Shown: positions 42,220 through 52,359, numbered from the stretch's first letter. The stretch is 64,000 bases of DNA from Flavobacterium frigoritolerans (GCF_025847275.1 NZ_JAOZEV010000005.1:186001-250000); one strand, 5' to 3'. Notes: generated by a model not told the origin, from the letters alone. Numbers and translations are program-made.

Positions 42220-44319
42220 TTATTTTAATAATTGATAAGCTAATAAAGCTGTAATATATGCGAAGCCACTCATTAATACAAGCTGAATCATTGGCCATTT
42301 CCAAGAGTTTGTTTCCTTTTTGGTAATAGCAAGAGTACTTGCGCACTGTAAAGCAAAAGCATAAAAGAGTAATAACGAGATTCCTGAAGCAAAATTAAAG
42401 ATTTTTTCACCTGTTTGAGGATTGATTTCTTCTTGCATTTTGCTTTTTATTGTAGCCTCATTATCTGTACCACCTACACTGTAGATAGTTGCTAGTGTAC
42501 CTACAAATACTTCTCTGGCTGCAAATGAGCTAATAATTGCAATACCAATTTTCCAATCGTATCCTAAAGGAGAGATTATAGGTTCGATAGTTTTACCCAT
42601 CAATCCGATATACGAGTTTTCTATTTTTTGTGATGCAACAGCTTCTTCAAACTCAAAATCATCCAAAGGCTTGTCTTTGTGTCTTTCGATTACGATGGCT
42701 TCTGCTTCATTAAAGTTTTTTCCAGGGCCGTATGAGGCTAAAAACCATAAAACAACAGATATTGCCAAGATTATCTTTCCTGCGCCAAAAACGAAAGCTT
42801 TTGTTTTCTCAACTACGTTTATTGCAACGTTTTTAAATAATGGTGTTTTGTAGCTTGGCATTTCAACTACAAAATATGTTTTGTTTTTTATTTTTAGAAT
42901 CTTATTTAAAATATAAGCAGATAGAATTGCTGTTCCAAAACCTAGAAGATACAATAACATTAAAGTTAATCCTTGCATGTTAAGGAACCCAAAAAGACGT
43001 TCATCTGGAATTACCAATGAAATGATAATTGCGTAAACAGGTAATCTAGCCGAACAGGTTGTAAATGGAGTTACCAAAATAGTGATTAATCTCTCTTTCC
43101 AGTTTTCGATATTACGAGTTGCCATAATTGCTGGAATTGCACAGGCAGTCCCTGAAATTAAAGGAACGACACTCTTTCCTGATAAACCAAATTTACGCAT
43201 GATTTTATCCATAAGGAAAACTACACGGCTCATATAACCACTTTCTTCAAGAATAGAAATGAAGAGGAATAAGAAGGCAATTTGTGGAATAAATATCAAG
43301 ATTCCGCCAATTCCTGGGATGATTCCTTGAGAAATCAGGTCGGTTAGGATGCCGCTTGGTAATCTTTCAGCAGCTAACGCACTTAATGATGCAAATGTAC
43401 TGTCTATAAAATCCATTGGTATGGTTGCCCACTGGAATATAGCTTGAAAAATTATAAATAAAATGGCAAAAAACACAACATAACCCCAAACCTTATGTGT
43501 TAATATGCGGTCTAGTTTGGCACGGAAGTCTGTAGCTACTGTATGATCTACTTTTAAACCTTCTTTTAAAACATCATTTATAAATTGATATCTCTTAATC
43601 GTTTCTTTTTGTTGTAAACGTTTTAATTCAGAGTGCGATTTGGTAAAGGTACTTCTGACTTCATTTCTATCTAAATTTAAAAAGTTGACATCCTGAGTAA
43701 TTACTAACCATAATTTGTACAATAGTTGGTTAGGAAAAGCATGTTGTAAACTTTTAAAATATTCTGGATCAATAATCGATGCGTTTAAGCACGGTTCATT
43801 TGGAATGTTTTTGTAGTCAACAATCAAATTTTTAAGCTCTTCGATTCCATGACCTTTACGTGAACTTATTAAAGCAATTTTTGTCTTTAAGTGTTCTTCG
43901 AGATATGGGATATCTAAAGAAATACCTTTAGATTCCATTCTATCAGCCATATTAATAACTAATATTGTTGGAATTTCAAGATCTTTTATTTGAGTATAAA
44001 GTAGTAAATTTCGTTTTAGATTCTCAACATCAGTAACAACCAATGCTACATCTGGATATAATTTGTCATTCTTGTTCAACAAAAGTTCAATCACCATATT
44101 CTCATCGATAGAGCTGGCATTTAAACTGTAAGTTCCCGGTAAATCGAGAATATTGGCTTTGATGTTATTTGGCAATTTACAAAAGCCCATTTTTTTCTCA
44201 ACAGTAATTCCAGGATAGTTTCCTACTTGTTGATTAAGACCCGTTAATTGATTAAAAACTGAAGTTTTTCCTGTATTTGGATTACCTATTAAGGCTACAT
44301 TTATATTTTGAATACTCAT
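42220..44319 (-). CDS. feoB: Ferrous iron transporter FeoB
   Basis: A 699-residue Fe2+ carrier with an N-terminal GTPase: P-loop GNPNTGKTS (residues 12-20), GITVEKK, DLPGTYSLNASSIDE (G3) and NMADRMESKG (G4). A helical spacer domain links it to a Gate-type membrane core with two repeats (SGKSVVPLISGTACAIPAIMATR and AAREVFVGTLATIYSV). Between feoA (8 bp upstream) and the small Cys-rich gene (6 bp downstream) it forms a three-gene operon. Confidence 0.97.
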   Translation of the reverse strand: MSIQNINVALIGNPNTGKTSVFNQLTGLNQQVGNYPGITVEKKMGFCKLPNNIKANILDLPGTYSLNASSIDENMVIELLLNKNDKLYPDVALVVTDVENLKRNLLLYTQIKDLEIPTILVINMADRMESKGISLDIPYLEEHLKTKIALISSRKGHGIEELKNLIVDYKNIPNEPCLNASIIDPEYFKSLQHAFPNQLLYKLWLVITQDVNFLNLDRNEVRSTFTKSHSELKRLQQKETIKRYQFINDVLKEGLKVDHTVATDFRAKLDRILTHKVWGYVVFFAILFIIFQAIFQWATIPMDFIDSTFASLSALAAERLPSGILTDLISQGIIPGIGGILIFIPQIAFLFLFISILEESGYMSRVVFLMDKIMRKFGLSGKSVVPLISGTACAIPAIMATRNIENWKERLITILVTPFTTCSARLPVYAIIISLVIPDERLFGFLNMQGLTLMLLYLLGFGTAILSAYILNKILKIKNKTYFVVEMPSYKTPLFKNVAINVVEKTKAFVFGAGKIILAISVVLWFLASYGPGKNFNEAEAIVIERHKDKPLDDFEFEEAVASQKIENSYIGLMGKTIEPIISPLGYDWKIGIAIISSFAAREVFVGTLATIYSVGGTDNEATIKSKMQEEINPQTGEKIFNFASGISLLLFYAFALQCASTLAITKKETNSWKWPMIQLVLMSGFAYITALLAYQLLK

Positions 44320-44327
44320 TGCAAATT

Positions 44328-44558
44328 CTATTTGATTATTTCTACTTCAATTACACGTGCTGTTTCTATTCGAATAGCTACATGTGAACCATTAATATTC
44401 AAATATAAAGGACCTCCAAACGGAGCAATTTGAAGCAATTCGACCATGTTACCTGGTAAGCAACCCATTTCTAATAATTTCAACGGAACGAGATCAATAT
44501 CAAATTCTTTGATAGTGGCTTTTTCGCCTTTTTTAAGGGAGTGGATAGAATTTTTCAA
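44328..44558 (-). CDS. feoA: FeoA
   Basis: A 76-residue SH3-like protein that assists FeoB. It opens with SLKKGEKATIKEFD and closes with SHVAIRIETARVIEVE, as in the family. The start codon is TTG (at 44558 on the minus strand), chosen because no ATG gives the usual N-terminus. It is the first gene of the feo operon and has a perfect 20-bp palindrome just upstream. Confidence 0.93.
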   Translation of the reverse strand: MKNSIHSLKKGEKATIKEFDIDLVPLKLLEMGCLPGNMVELLQIAPFGGPLYLNINGSHVAIRIETARVIEVEIIK

Positions 44559-44573
44559 GTTTATTTAGATTGA

Positions 44574-44593
44574 ATTAATATTGCAATATTAAT
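44574..44593. promoter_or_regulatory. Perfect 20-bp palindrome upstream of feoA
   Basis: ATTAATATTGCAATATTAAT is fully self-complementary and lies 15 bp before the feoA start codon. It does not match the TTTAG-CTAAA or TGCAA-N5-TTGCA sites, so a different regulator may be used. Confidence 0.5.
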
Positions 44594-44741
44594 CATTTAA
44601 TATTTATTTGAGGTCGTTTTGTGCTATGGTTTCAATGTTTTAAGATATAATTCACATATCAAATCAGAATCAGTAAAAGTTAAACGAAAATCTTTTATTC
44701 AGGGAATTAACTCTTTTAAAAGGAATTTTTAACAGGAAAAC

Positions 44742-45407
44742 TTATTCGGCAGACAAAAAGGTAATATCTTCTATTAGTTTTTGAATATCTTCCTTTTTGG
44801 TTCCGTCATAAAAACCACGAACTCTTCTTTTTTGATCTACTAAAATGAAGTTCTCAGTATGTACCATATCATATAATTGATCAGGTCTTCCTAGTTTTAC
44901 AGCCAAATATGATTTTCTAGCCATGGTATAAATCTCTTTTTTGTCACCAGTAACAAGATTCCACTTGCTGTCTATAACACCATTTTTTATAGCATATGCT
45001 TTTAAAACCGGAACACTATCTGTTTCGGGAAATACAGTATGCGAAAGTAATTTTACTTTTGGATTGTTTAAAATTGCTTTTTGAACATCGGCTAGATTAG
45101 CAGTCATTTTTGGACAAATAGAACCGCAAGTGGTAAAAAAGAAATCCGCGACATATATTTTTCCTTCGTAATCTTTTTGAGTGATTGTATCACCATTTTG
45201 ATTTACAAATGCAAAATCGGCAATTGTATGATACTTACTTTTATATTGCATAGTGCTATCAACCAGTTCAGGATTTACATCGGCTGGATTATAAATAGGT
45301 AATGTTTTACTAGGTTTTAATGCAGAATAGAACAACGAAATTGTAACAGCAGAAAACACGAAAAGTACCAAGAAAAACTTCCTGTATTTGTAGAGTAAAG
45401 ATTTCAT
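44742..45407 (-). CDS. SCO1/SenC-family copper chaperone-like protein
   Basis: A 221-residue membrane-anchored protein with a thioredoxin-like fold. The copper site is CGSICP (Cys-x3-Cys-Pro) in FFFTTCGSICPKMTA and a later His in YDMVHTENFILVD. One N-terminal helix anchors it. I start at the ATG at 45407 (MKSLLYKYRKF); a TTG six codons upstream is less likely. SCO proteins help build the CuA centre of cytochrome oxidase. It stands alone. Confidence 0.92.
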   Translation of the reverse strand: MKSLLYKYRKFFLVLFVFSAVTISLFYSALKPSKTLPIYNPADVNPELVDSTMQYKSKYHTIADFAFVNQNGDTITQKDYEGKIYVADFFFTTCGSICPKMTANLADVQKAILNNPKVKLLSHTVFPETDSVPVLKAYAIKNGVIDSKWNLVTGDKKEIYTMARKSYLAVKLGRPDQLYDMVHTENFILVDQKRRVRGFYDGTKKEDIQKLIEDITFLSAE

Positions 45408-45599
45408 AAAAATAATTTGGTGCAAAAGTACAAAAACCTCTTTTTAAATAAGGTAACATTGTTTTTTTTAACCAAATTATAGGATGTGGTTTTTTGTAGC
45501 TAATATTTAGTCGTTTCGTTTTTTTATAATAATTAGGGATTTTAAAATTTGAAACAAAAAATCTTGTTATTGTTAACATTTTATTTAAAATAATAACAA

Positions 45600-45607
45600 T
45601 AAGTTTG
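45600..45607 (+). promoter_or_regulatory. -7 box of the first M13 peptidase gene
   Basis: TAAGTTTG fits TAnnTTTG, 23 bp before the ATG. The 35 bases around it (45574-45608) are nearly identical to 48902-48936 before the second M13 gene, so the promoter was duplicated with the gene. Confidence 0.65.
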
Positions 45608-45630
45608 TGAATACTAAACAAAAACAAAAT

Positions 45631-47691
45631 ATGAAAAGACAATTTAATAAGCATTTGTTATTTGCTATTCCTGCTGTGTTAGGATTTACAATGTGTCAAG
45701 CGCAAAGTGCAGCACCAAAAGCATCAGGTATTGATGTTTCTTTAATGGATAAAAATGTTAAGCCAAGCCAAGATTTCTTTCGTTATGTAAACGGAACTTG
45801 GTTAGACAAAACAGAAATTCCAAGTGACAGAAATGCATGGGGAAGTTTTAATGAACTACGTCAGAAGACCGATAATGATGCTTTGGCAATTTTAAAGGAA
45901 GCTTCAAAAAGTCAAAAGTACAAATCGACTACAGAGCAAGGAAAAGCAATTGCGCTTTTTAATACCATCTTAGATACTGTTGGAAGAAACAAACAGGGAA
46001 TTAAGCCATTAAAACCTTATTTGAATAAAATAGATGCTATCAAAAATGTAGCAGATTTGCAGAATTTCTTAATAGAAATGGAACCTTTAGGAGGAGCTGG
46101 TTTTTTTGGAATTTATGTTAGTGCCGATAAAAAGAACAGTAATATTAATACGGTTAGTTTAAGCGTTGGTAGATTAGGGTTGTCTGATAAAGATTATTAT
46201 GTGTCTGAAGATAAAGATTCTAAAGAAAAGCGTGCTAAGTACGAACTTCATATTGCAAGAATGTTGCAGTTCATCGGAGAGTCTCCACAAAAGGCTAAAG
46301 AGAGTGCTGCTCAAATTTTAGCATTAGAAACAGCTATGTCGGCGCCAAGATTAGACCGTGTTGAGCGTAGAGATGGAAGATTGCAATATAACCCAACAGC
46401 AGTAGCTGATCTTAAAAAGATGACACCAGCAATTCAATGGGATAAATATCTTTCGGGTATAGGAATGGCAAAAGCAGACACGATTATTGTAACACAACCT
46501 CGTTACATGAAAGCGTTACAGACAATTTTTACCGAAAATAAAGTAGCTGCTTGGAAAGAATACTTAAAATGGAGTGCTTTAAATAAATCAACATCACAGT
46601 TAACTACTCAAATAGAAGATGCGAACTTTGATTTTTATGGAAAAACATTAACAGGAGCGATAAAACAACGCCCTAGTGAAGAAAGAGCACTTCAGGTAAT
46701 AAATCAAGTTGTTGGAGAATCTTTAGGTAAATTGTACGTTGAAAAAATGTTTCCAGCTGAAGCAAAAGTAAAAGCCGAAAAAATGATTCAGAATATAGTT
46801 TTGGCTTACCAAAATCGTATTACTAATTTGCCATGGATGTCAGCAGAGACAAAAACAAAAGCAATTGAGAAACTTAACAAAATTGCAATAAAGATTGGTT
46901 ATCCTGACAAATGGAAAGATTATAGTGCTTTAGTTATTAAAGATGTATCTGAGGGAGGAACTTATTTTGATAATAGTCTTAACCTAGCTAAATGGAGCTA
47001 TAATGATAATATTTCTAAATACAAGCAGCCAGTTGATAAAACTGTATGGGGAATGTCACCACAAACAGTAAACGCATATTATAATCCATCTTATAATGAA
47101 ATTGTATTTCCAGCGGCTATTTTGCAACCGCCTTTTTATAATTATGAAGCAGACGAGGCTGTAAATTATGGTGGAATTGGAGCTGTAATTGGACATGAAA
47201 TTTCTCATGGATTTGATGATTCAGGAGCACGTTATAATGCAAATGGAAACTTGGTTGATTGGTGGACTGCAGATGATTTAAAACAGTTTACAGCTTTAGG
47301 AACTGCATTAGCAAATCAATATAGTGCATTAGAGCCTTTACCAGGAATTCATGTAGATGGAAAGTTTACATTGGGAGAAAATATAGGTGATTTAGGTGGA
47401 GTAAATGCTGCTTACGACGGATTGCAATTGTATTTAAAAGCTAATGGAAATCCGGGATTAATAGATGGATACACTCCAGAACAACGTTTCTTTATCTCAT
47501 GGGCAACCGTTTGGAGAACCAAAAGCCGTGATGAAGCAATAAAAAGTCAGGTTAAAACAGATCCACACTCTCCAGGAATGTACCGAGCTTATGTGCCGTT
47601 ACAAAATGTAGATGCTTTTTATGAAGCATTCTCAATAAAACCAGGAGATGGTATGTATATCGAACCATCAAAACGAGTTAAAATTTGGTAA
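45631..47691 (+). CDS. M13-family (PepO/neprilysin-like) metallopeptidase, copy 1
   Basis: A 686-residue zinc endopeptidase. A signal peptide (LLFAIPAVLGFTMCQAQS) is followed by the M13_N domain and the catalytic domain with HEISHGFDD and the downstream ENIGDLGGVNAAYDG, then the conserved C-terminal VKIW. The cysteine in TMCQAQ could form a lipobox-like site. I start at the ATG at 45631; an upstream GTG at 45607 adds eight polar residues. It is one of a pair with the 48961 gene, same length and mostly identical, and has its own terminator. Confidence 0.96.
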   Translation: MKRQFNKHLLFAIPAVLGFTMCQAQSAAPKASGIDVSLMDKNVKPSQDFFRYVNGTWLDKTEIPSDRNAWGSFNELRQKTDNDALAILKEASKSQKYKSTTEQGKAIALFNTILDTVGRNKQGIKPLKPYLNKIDAIKNVADLQNFLIEMEPLGGAGFFGIYVSADKKNSNINTVSLSVGRLGLSDKDYYVSEDKDSKEKRAKYELHIARMLQFIGESPQKAKESAAQILALETAMSAPRLDRVERRDGRLQYNPTAVADLKKMTPAIQWDKYLSGIGMAKADTIIVTQPRYMKALQTIFTENKVAAWKEYLKWSALNKSTSQLTTQIEDANFDFYGKTLTGAIKQRPSEERALQVINQVVGESLGKLYVEKMFPAEAKVKAEKMIQNIVLAYQNRITNLPWMSAETKTKAIEKLNKIAIKIGYPDKWKDYSALVIKDVSEGGTYFDNSLNLAKWSYNDNISKYKQPVDKTVWGMSPQTVNAYYNPSYNEIVFPAAILQPPFYNYEADEAVNYGGIGAVIGHEISHGFDDSGARYNANGNLVDWWTADDLKQFTALGTALANQYSALEPLPGIHVDGKFTLGENIGDLGGVNAAYDGLQLYLKANGNPGLIDGYTPEQRFFISWATVWRTKSRDEAIKSQVKTDPHSPGMYRAYVPLQNVDAFYEAFSIKPGDGMYIEPSKRVKIW

Positions 47692-47701
47692 AATAATATA
47701 C

Positions 47702-47738
47702 GAAAAACGGCTGTCTTTAATAAGGCAGCCGTTTTTTA
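47702..47738 (+). terminator. Terminator after M13 copy 1
   Basis: ACGGCTG-TCTTTAATAAGG-CAGCCGT (47707-47732) with A-run before and T6 after. Confidence 0.85.
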
Positions 47739-47819
47739 TTTAAGTATTAAGTGCTTAAAAATCTATTTTTCTTAAATATGAAATATTAGGAAAAGGTTTT
47801 GCGATGCTAAAGGTAAAAT

Positions 47820-48752
47820 CTAAGAAGTCTGTTTCTTTATCTTTCGAATAGAAGAATTAACCAAATACAAACCAATTAAAGTTACTAAAACCCCAATTAC
47901 TATGGCAATAGTGAGGGTTTCGTTAAATAGTATGAATCCTAATAATAGGGCTACAATAGGATTGATGTAGGCGTAAATACTGCTAACTTCTTTTGGCAAA
48001 TGCTGTAAAGTGTAAATAAAGGCTATAAAAGTTAAAACAGATCCAATAATAACCAAATAGGCTATTGCCCACCAAGACGAAACAGGAATCTTATCTAAGG
48101 GGATATTAATACCAGCTGTTTCGGTTATGCCAAAAAGAATGAAACTTGAAATAAGCATTTGCAGACCCAAACTAAAATAGGGATTGAAACTTGCCGATTT
48201 CTTCATGATATGCAAAATTCCAAATGCCCAAGTTATAGTTGAAGCGACAGATAAGAAGATTCCGAATTGAAATTCTGGATTAAGGAAATCAGAGAGGTGG
48301 TCAATAAAAATGATGCAAACGCCAACAAAACATATTAAAATGCCAGCAACAGCGAGTTTGGCTATCCGTTCCCCTTTAAAAAAGCAAATAACAACAATCC
48401 AGATTGGGAAAATAGCGCCAATAATAGCGCCCAAACCACTGCTTATATATTTTACACCCCAAGTACTCAATCCGTTACTACAGGCAAAATTTAATATACT
48501 CAGAACAAAAATGGTTTGCCATTGTTTTCCTTTAGGCCAAGGTTCTTTTTTGAGTATAAAGTAACCAACATATAAAATTCCACCTATAAATTGTCGAATA
48601 GTTGCTAGCTGTAATGCAGGCATATGTTTAACACCTTCTTTGGATGCCAGCCACGTTGTTCCCCAAAAAAAACTTACCCAGCATAAAGCGAGTATTGGTA
48701 AACCAATAGATTCTACTTTGTTAGAAAAAGCCTGTTGAATTCTTGCCCTCAC
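47820..48752 (-). CDS. EamA-family (DMT) permease
   Basis: A 310-residue inner-membrane protein with ten helices in two EamA repeats (WVSFFWGTTWLASKEG in the first; STITWAFGILHIMKKSA in the second). Such permeases export or import small metabolites; the cargo is unknown. The start codon is GTG at 48752, chosen because it precedes a typical basic head. It lies between the two M13 genes on the opposite strand. Confidence 0.88.
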   Translation of the reverse strand: MRARIQQAFSNKVESIGLPILALCWVSFFWGTTWLASKEGVKHMPALQLATIRQFIGGILYVGYFILKKEPWPKGKQWQTIFVLSILNFACSNGLSTWGVKYISSGLGAIIGAIFPIWIVVICFFKGERIAKLAVAGILICFVGVCIIFIDHLSDFLNPEFQFGIFLSVASTITWAFGILHIMKKSASFNPYFSLGLQMLISSFILFGITETAGINIPLDKIPVSSWWAIAYLVIIGSVLTFIAFIYTLQHLPKEVSSIYAYINPIVALLLGFILFNETLTIAIVIGVLVTLIGLYLVNSSIRKIKKQTS

Positions 48753-48927
48753 GTTCTGATCATTTTATGATGTAAATATTCAGAAATATTTTTGAAATAC
48801 TATTATGAAATTATTTTTTGATTGCAAGTTTTAACGTAAAATATGTAACATTTTTTTTAAATTTAGACCAATATTGTCACAAGCTTAAATGTAACAAAAA
48901 ATAACATTTTATTCAAAATAATAACAA

Positions 48928-48935
48928 TAAGTTTG
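48928..48935 (+). promoter_or_regulatory. -7 box of the second M13 peptidase gene
   Basis: TAAGTTTG, inside the duplicated leader (48902-48936), 25 bp before the ATG. Confidence 0.65.
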
Positions 48936-48960
48936 TTAAACTATAAAACCTTATTTAAAA

Positions 48961-51021
48961 ATGAAAAAACACAATAGTAAGAATTTGCTATTTGCAATTC
49001 CTGCAATGTTAGGATTTGCAATGTGCCAGGCACAAAGCCAGGCACCTTCAGTGTCAGGGATAGATGTATCCTTAATGGATAAAAATGTAAAGCCAAGCGA
49101 AGATTTTTTCCGTTATGTAAATGGAACTTGGTTATCAAAAACCGAAATTCCTAGTGATAGGACAACTTGGGGAAGTTTTAATGAGTTGCTGAAGAAAACG
49201 GATGCAAATTCGTTAGCTATTTTAAAAGAAGCATCGAAAAACCCAAAATATAAATCAAATACAGATCAGGGAAAAGCAATTAATCTTTTTAATGCAATAC
49301 TAGATACTGTTGGAAGAAACAAACAAGGAATTACCCCTTTAAAACCATATCTTAAAAAAATCGATGCAATAAAAAATGTTGCCGATTTAGAGAAGTTCTT
49401 AATTGAAACAGAACCTATTGGTGGAATGGGTTTCTTTGGAGTATATGTAAGTGCTGATGATAAAAATAGTACTAAAAATTCAGTAAGCCTTGGTTTAGGA
49501 GGATTAGGTTTACCAGATAAAGACTATTACATAGCAGAAGATAAAGACTCTAAAGAGAAACGTGAAAAATACGTGCTTCATATGGCTAGAATGTTGCAAT
49601 TTATAGGAGAAACTCCTGCAGCAGCTAAGCTAAATGCTGAAAAAATTCTAGCATTAGAAATCGAAATGTCTAAGCCAAGATTGGATAGAGTAGAACGTAG
49701 AGATAGTAGGTTACAATACAACCCAACTTCTATTGCTGATTTGCAAAAAATGACACCAACCATTAATTGGAAAAATTATCTTTCAGGAATTGGAATGGCT
49801 AAAGTTGATACTGTTATAGTATTACAACCAAGGTATATGAAAGCTTTAGAAACTGTTTTTAAAGAAAATAAAGTAGCAGCTTGGAAAGAATACATGAAAT
49901 GGTCTTTACTAAGAGCTACAGCATCGCAATTATCTACAGAAATTGAAATAGCAAATTTTGATTTTTACGGAAAAACATTAACAGGAGCAATAAAACAACG
50001 TCCGCGTGAAGAAAGAGCACTTCAAGTAGTGAATCAAACAGTTGGAGAAGCGTTAGGTAAATTATATGTAGAGAAATTCTTTCCAGCAGAAGCTAAAGTA
50101 AAAGCTCAAAATATGATTCAAAATGTAATCTTAGCGTACCAAAACAGAATAAATAATTTAACTTGGATGTCTGCTGAAACAAAAGTTAAAGCGAATGAAA
50201 AATTAAATAAGATTACTATAAAAATTGGGTATCCAGACAAATGGATAGATTACTCGGCTTTGCAAATTAAAAGTCTTGCAGAAGGTGGAAGCTATTTTGA
50301 TGACATGAGAAGTTATTCTAAATGGAGTTTTGAAAAAGGTCTTTCTGATTTGAATAAACCAGTGGATAAAACAGAATGGGGAATGTCTCCACAAACTGTA
50401 AATGCATATTATAATCCATCGTATAACGAGATTGTATTTCCAGCAGCAATATTACAACCGCCTTTTTATAATTATGAAGCAGATGAAGCAGTAAATTACG
50501 GTGGAATAGGTGCAGTAATTGGACATGAAATTTCTCATGGATTTGATGATTCAGGAGCACGTTATAACGCAGATGGAAACCTAGTTGATTGGTGGACAGA
50601 AAATGATTTGAAAGAATTTACGAAATTAGGAACAGCTCTTGCAGATCAATATAGTGCTTTGGAGCCGCTTCCAGGAATTCATGTAGATGGTAAGTTTACT
50701 TTAGGTGAAAACATAGGAGATTTAGGTGGAGTCAATGCAGCTTACGACGGATTACAAATGTATTTGAAAGCAAATGGCAATCCTGGGTTAATCGATGGAT
50801 TTACTCCAGAACAACGTTTCTTTATTTCTTGGGCAACTGTTTGGAGAACTAAAAGCCGTGATGAAGCAATAAAAAATCAGGTTAAAACCGATCCGCATTC
50901 TCCAGGAATGTACCGAGGATATGTGCCAATCCAGAATATGGATGCATTTTATGAGGCATTCTCTATTAAAAAAGGAGACAAAATGTACATAGAACCAGAG
51001 AAAAGAGTGAAAATCTGGTAA
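48961..51021 (+). CDS. M13-family metallopeptidase, copy 2
   Basis: Same 686-residue layout as the 45631 gene, with signal peptide, HEISHGFDD zinc site, ENIGDLGGVNAAYDG and C-terminal VKIW. The C-terminal 260 residues are almost the same in both, while the middle (for example around residues 110-260) has drifted. The leader is also duplicated. The two genes flank an EamA permease on the opposite strand. Different substrates or expression are possible but not shown. Confidence 0.96.
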   Translation: MKKHNSKNLLFAIPAMLGFAMCQAQSQAPSVSGIDVSLMDKNVKPSEDFFRYVNGTWLSKTEIPSDRTTWGSFNELLKKTDANSLAILKEASKNPKYKSNTDQGKAINLFNAILDTVGRNKQGITPLKPYLKKIDAIKNVADLEKFLIETEPIGGMGFFGVYVSADDKNSTKNSVSLGLGGLGLPDKDYYIAEDKDSKEKREKYVLHMARMLQFIGETPAAAKLNAEKILALEIEMSKPRLDRVERRDSRLQYNPTSIADLQKMTPTINWKNYLSGIGMAKVDTVIVLQPRYMKALETVFKENKVAAWKEYMKWSLLRATASQLSTEIEIANFDFYGKTLTGAIKQRPREERALQVVNQTVGEALGKLYVEKFFPAEAKVKAQNMIQNVILAYQNRINNLTWMSAETKVKANEKLNKITIKIGYPDKWIDYSALQIKSLAEGGSYFDDMRSYSKWSFEKGLSDLNKPVDKTEWGMSPQTVNAYYNPSYNEIVFPAAILQPPFYNYEADEAVNYGGIGAVIGHEISHGFDDSGARYNADGNLVDWWTENDLKEFTKLGTALADQYSALEPLPGIHVDGKFTLGENIGDLGGVNAAYDGLQMYLKANGNPGLIDGFTPEQRFFISWATVWRTKSRDEAIKNQVKTDPHSPGMYRGYVPIQNMDAFYEAFSIKKGDKMYIEPEKRVKIW

Positions 51022-51033
51022 TATCAAGTTTAC

Positions 51034-51074
51034 AAAAAAAGAGGCTGCTTTATAAAAGCAGCCTCTTTTTTTAT
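51034..51074 (+). terminator. Terminator after M13 copy 2
   Basis: GAGGCTGCTT (51041-51050) pairs with AAGCAGCCTC (51057-51066), with A7 before and T7 after. Confidence 0.9.
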
Positions 51075-51139
51075 GCCTTTTTTTTGAAAAACAATCGCAA
51101 TCTTGCCATTCCTAAAAAATAAGGAATCTCAACAATGTG

Positions 51140-51385
51140 TTCTATAATCTAGAGAATGCTTTATATTAGTTACTTGCGGGGCTTCGACTCTGCTCAGCCT
51201 GACATAATTGTGGTTGGATCTGTGAAAGAAAAAATTAACCGCAAAGGATGCAAAGTTTTCACAATCTTGTCCCCCCTGAGCGGAGTCGAAGGGCGTACGG
51301 AACTTCGACTCCGCCTGACAAGATTGTGTTTTTATATGTAATCCAAGGCTTTGAGCCTTTGTCTCTTAGTGCCTCAGAACCTTTT
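51140..51385. repeat. CTTCGACTC-type repeats and related arms
   Basis: GGCTTCGACTCTGCTCAGCCTGACA near 51179, an inverted CCTGAGCGGAGTCGAAGGGCG near 51276, CTTCGACTCCGCCTGACAAG near 51303, plus AACCGCAAAGGATGC near 51238 and a GCCTTTGTCTCTTAGTGCC arm near 51355. No real gene is present. Confidence 0.7.
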
Positions 51386-52210
51386 TTACGGCTTTTCTGT
51401 AAAAGTATAATGGAGTTCATTTTCTATTTTAGCACTAGAAATTATCTTTTTAGTGCTTTCTTTTTCATGATTGAATTTAGGTAAAGACAAATTTTGTTCT
51501 TTAGCCTTTTGAGTATAATATTCTTCACGGGAAGGGTGAAAAGGAGCAACGGCATTATACGTTTGATTCCATGAATTTAATTCTATTATTTTCAGAATGA
51601 TGCCTATACAATCTTCTTGATGTATAAAGTTGATAGGTGCATCGGGATTCTCGATATTTTCTTTTCCGGCCAGAAATTTTATAGGGTTTCGGTCTTCGCC
51701 AATTAAACCTCCAAAACGTAAAACAGTAGTTTTAAAATTAGTGTTGTTTAGCAAAAGAGTTTCGGTAGTAATTAGCTGTTTACCACTTTCAGAATCAGCA
51801 TTTGGTTTAGTTTCTTCGGTTATTAATACATTGGTTTCACCATAAACAGATGTAGAACTTATAAAAAGGACTTTTTCGATTGTTGATTTTTCAATAAAAG
51901 GAATTAAAAAAGCAATTTTATCTACAAAACTCTCCGTATTACCGCCTCGTAATTTGGGCGGGATATCGATAATCAAAATAGAACTTTCGTTAAAAAAAGA
52001 CTCCATTTCGAGTGATAAGCTTTTGCCGAAAGACGAGTTAATTTCGTTACGATTGATATTTATTAAAAACGGATTAATCCCAGATTCTTTTAATACAGCG
52101 ATTTTCTCTGTTGAGGTTGTGGAGCCGTTTACAGAAATCCCTTTTGCTATTATTGCTTTTGCTAAAGGTAATCCCAACCATCCGCAACCTAAAATGCTAA
52201 TTTTTGTCAT
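51386..52210 (-). CDS. NAD-dependent epimerase/SDR-like protein, YeeZ type
   Basis: A 274-residue Rossmann protein. The nucleotide loop is ISILGCGWLGLPLAKAII, with GCGWLG, and the middle has VLFISSTSVYGE with the Ser-Thr and Tyr of an atypical SDR. A conserved block reads INFIHQEDCIGIILKII. YeeZ-like proteins are poorly characterised. The start ATG gives the usual short N-terminus. It lies 149 bp after the GNAT gene on the same strand. Confidence 0.85.
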   Translation of the reverse strand: MTKISILGCGWLGLPLAKAIIAKGISVNGSTTSTEKIAVLKESGINPFLININRNEINSSFGKSLSLEMESFFNESSILIIDIPPKLRGGNTESFVDKIAFLIPFIEKSTIEKVLFISSTSVYGETNVLITEETKPNADSESGKQLITTETLLLNNTNFKTTVLRFGGLIGEDRNPIKFLAGKENIENPDAPINFIHQEDCIGIILKIIELNSWNQTYNAVAPFHPSREEYYTQKAKEQNLSLPKFNHEKESTKKIISSAKIENELHYTFTEKP

Positions 52211-52359
52211 TTTTATTTTCTTGTAATCAGTGTGTATTTCCCGATAAGAAAGTTTTATTCTTAACGTTATTTTTGTGTTCTCTCACAGAGTCGCTAAATT
52301 TTAGCCTCAAGAGTTTTTTCCTTTGTCTCTCAGTACCTTTGCACCTTTTCAAGAAAACA

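Noticed and set aside
45607..45631. GTG start for the first M13 gene
   Set aside because: It lies over the end of the -7 box, and the second copy starts at the ATG that aligns with 45631.
51156..51484. Short plus-strand frames near 51.2-51.4 kb
   Set aside because: They are translations of the CTTCGACTC repeat family and carry no domain.
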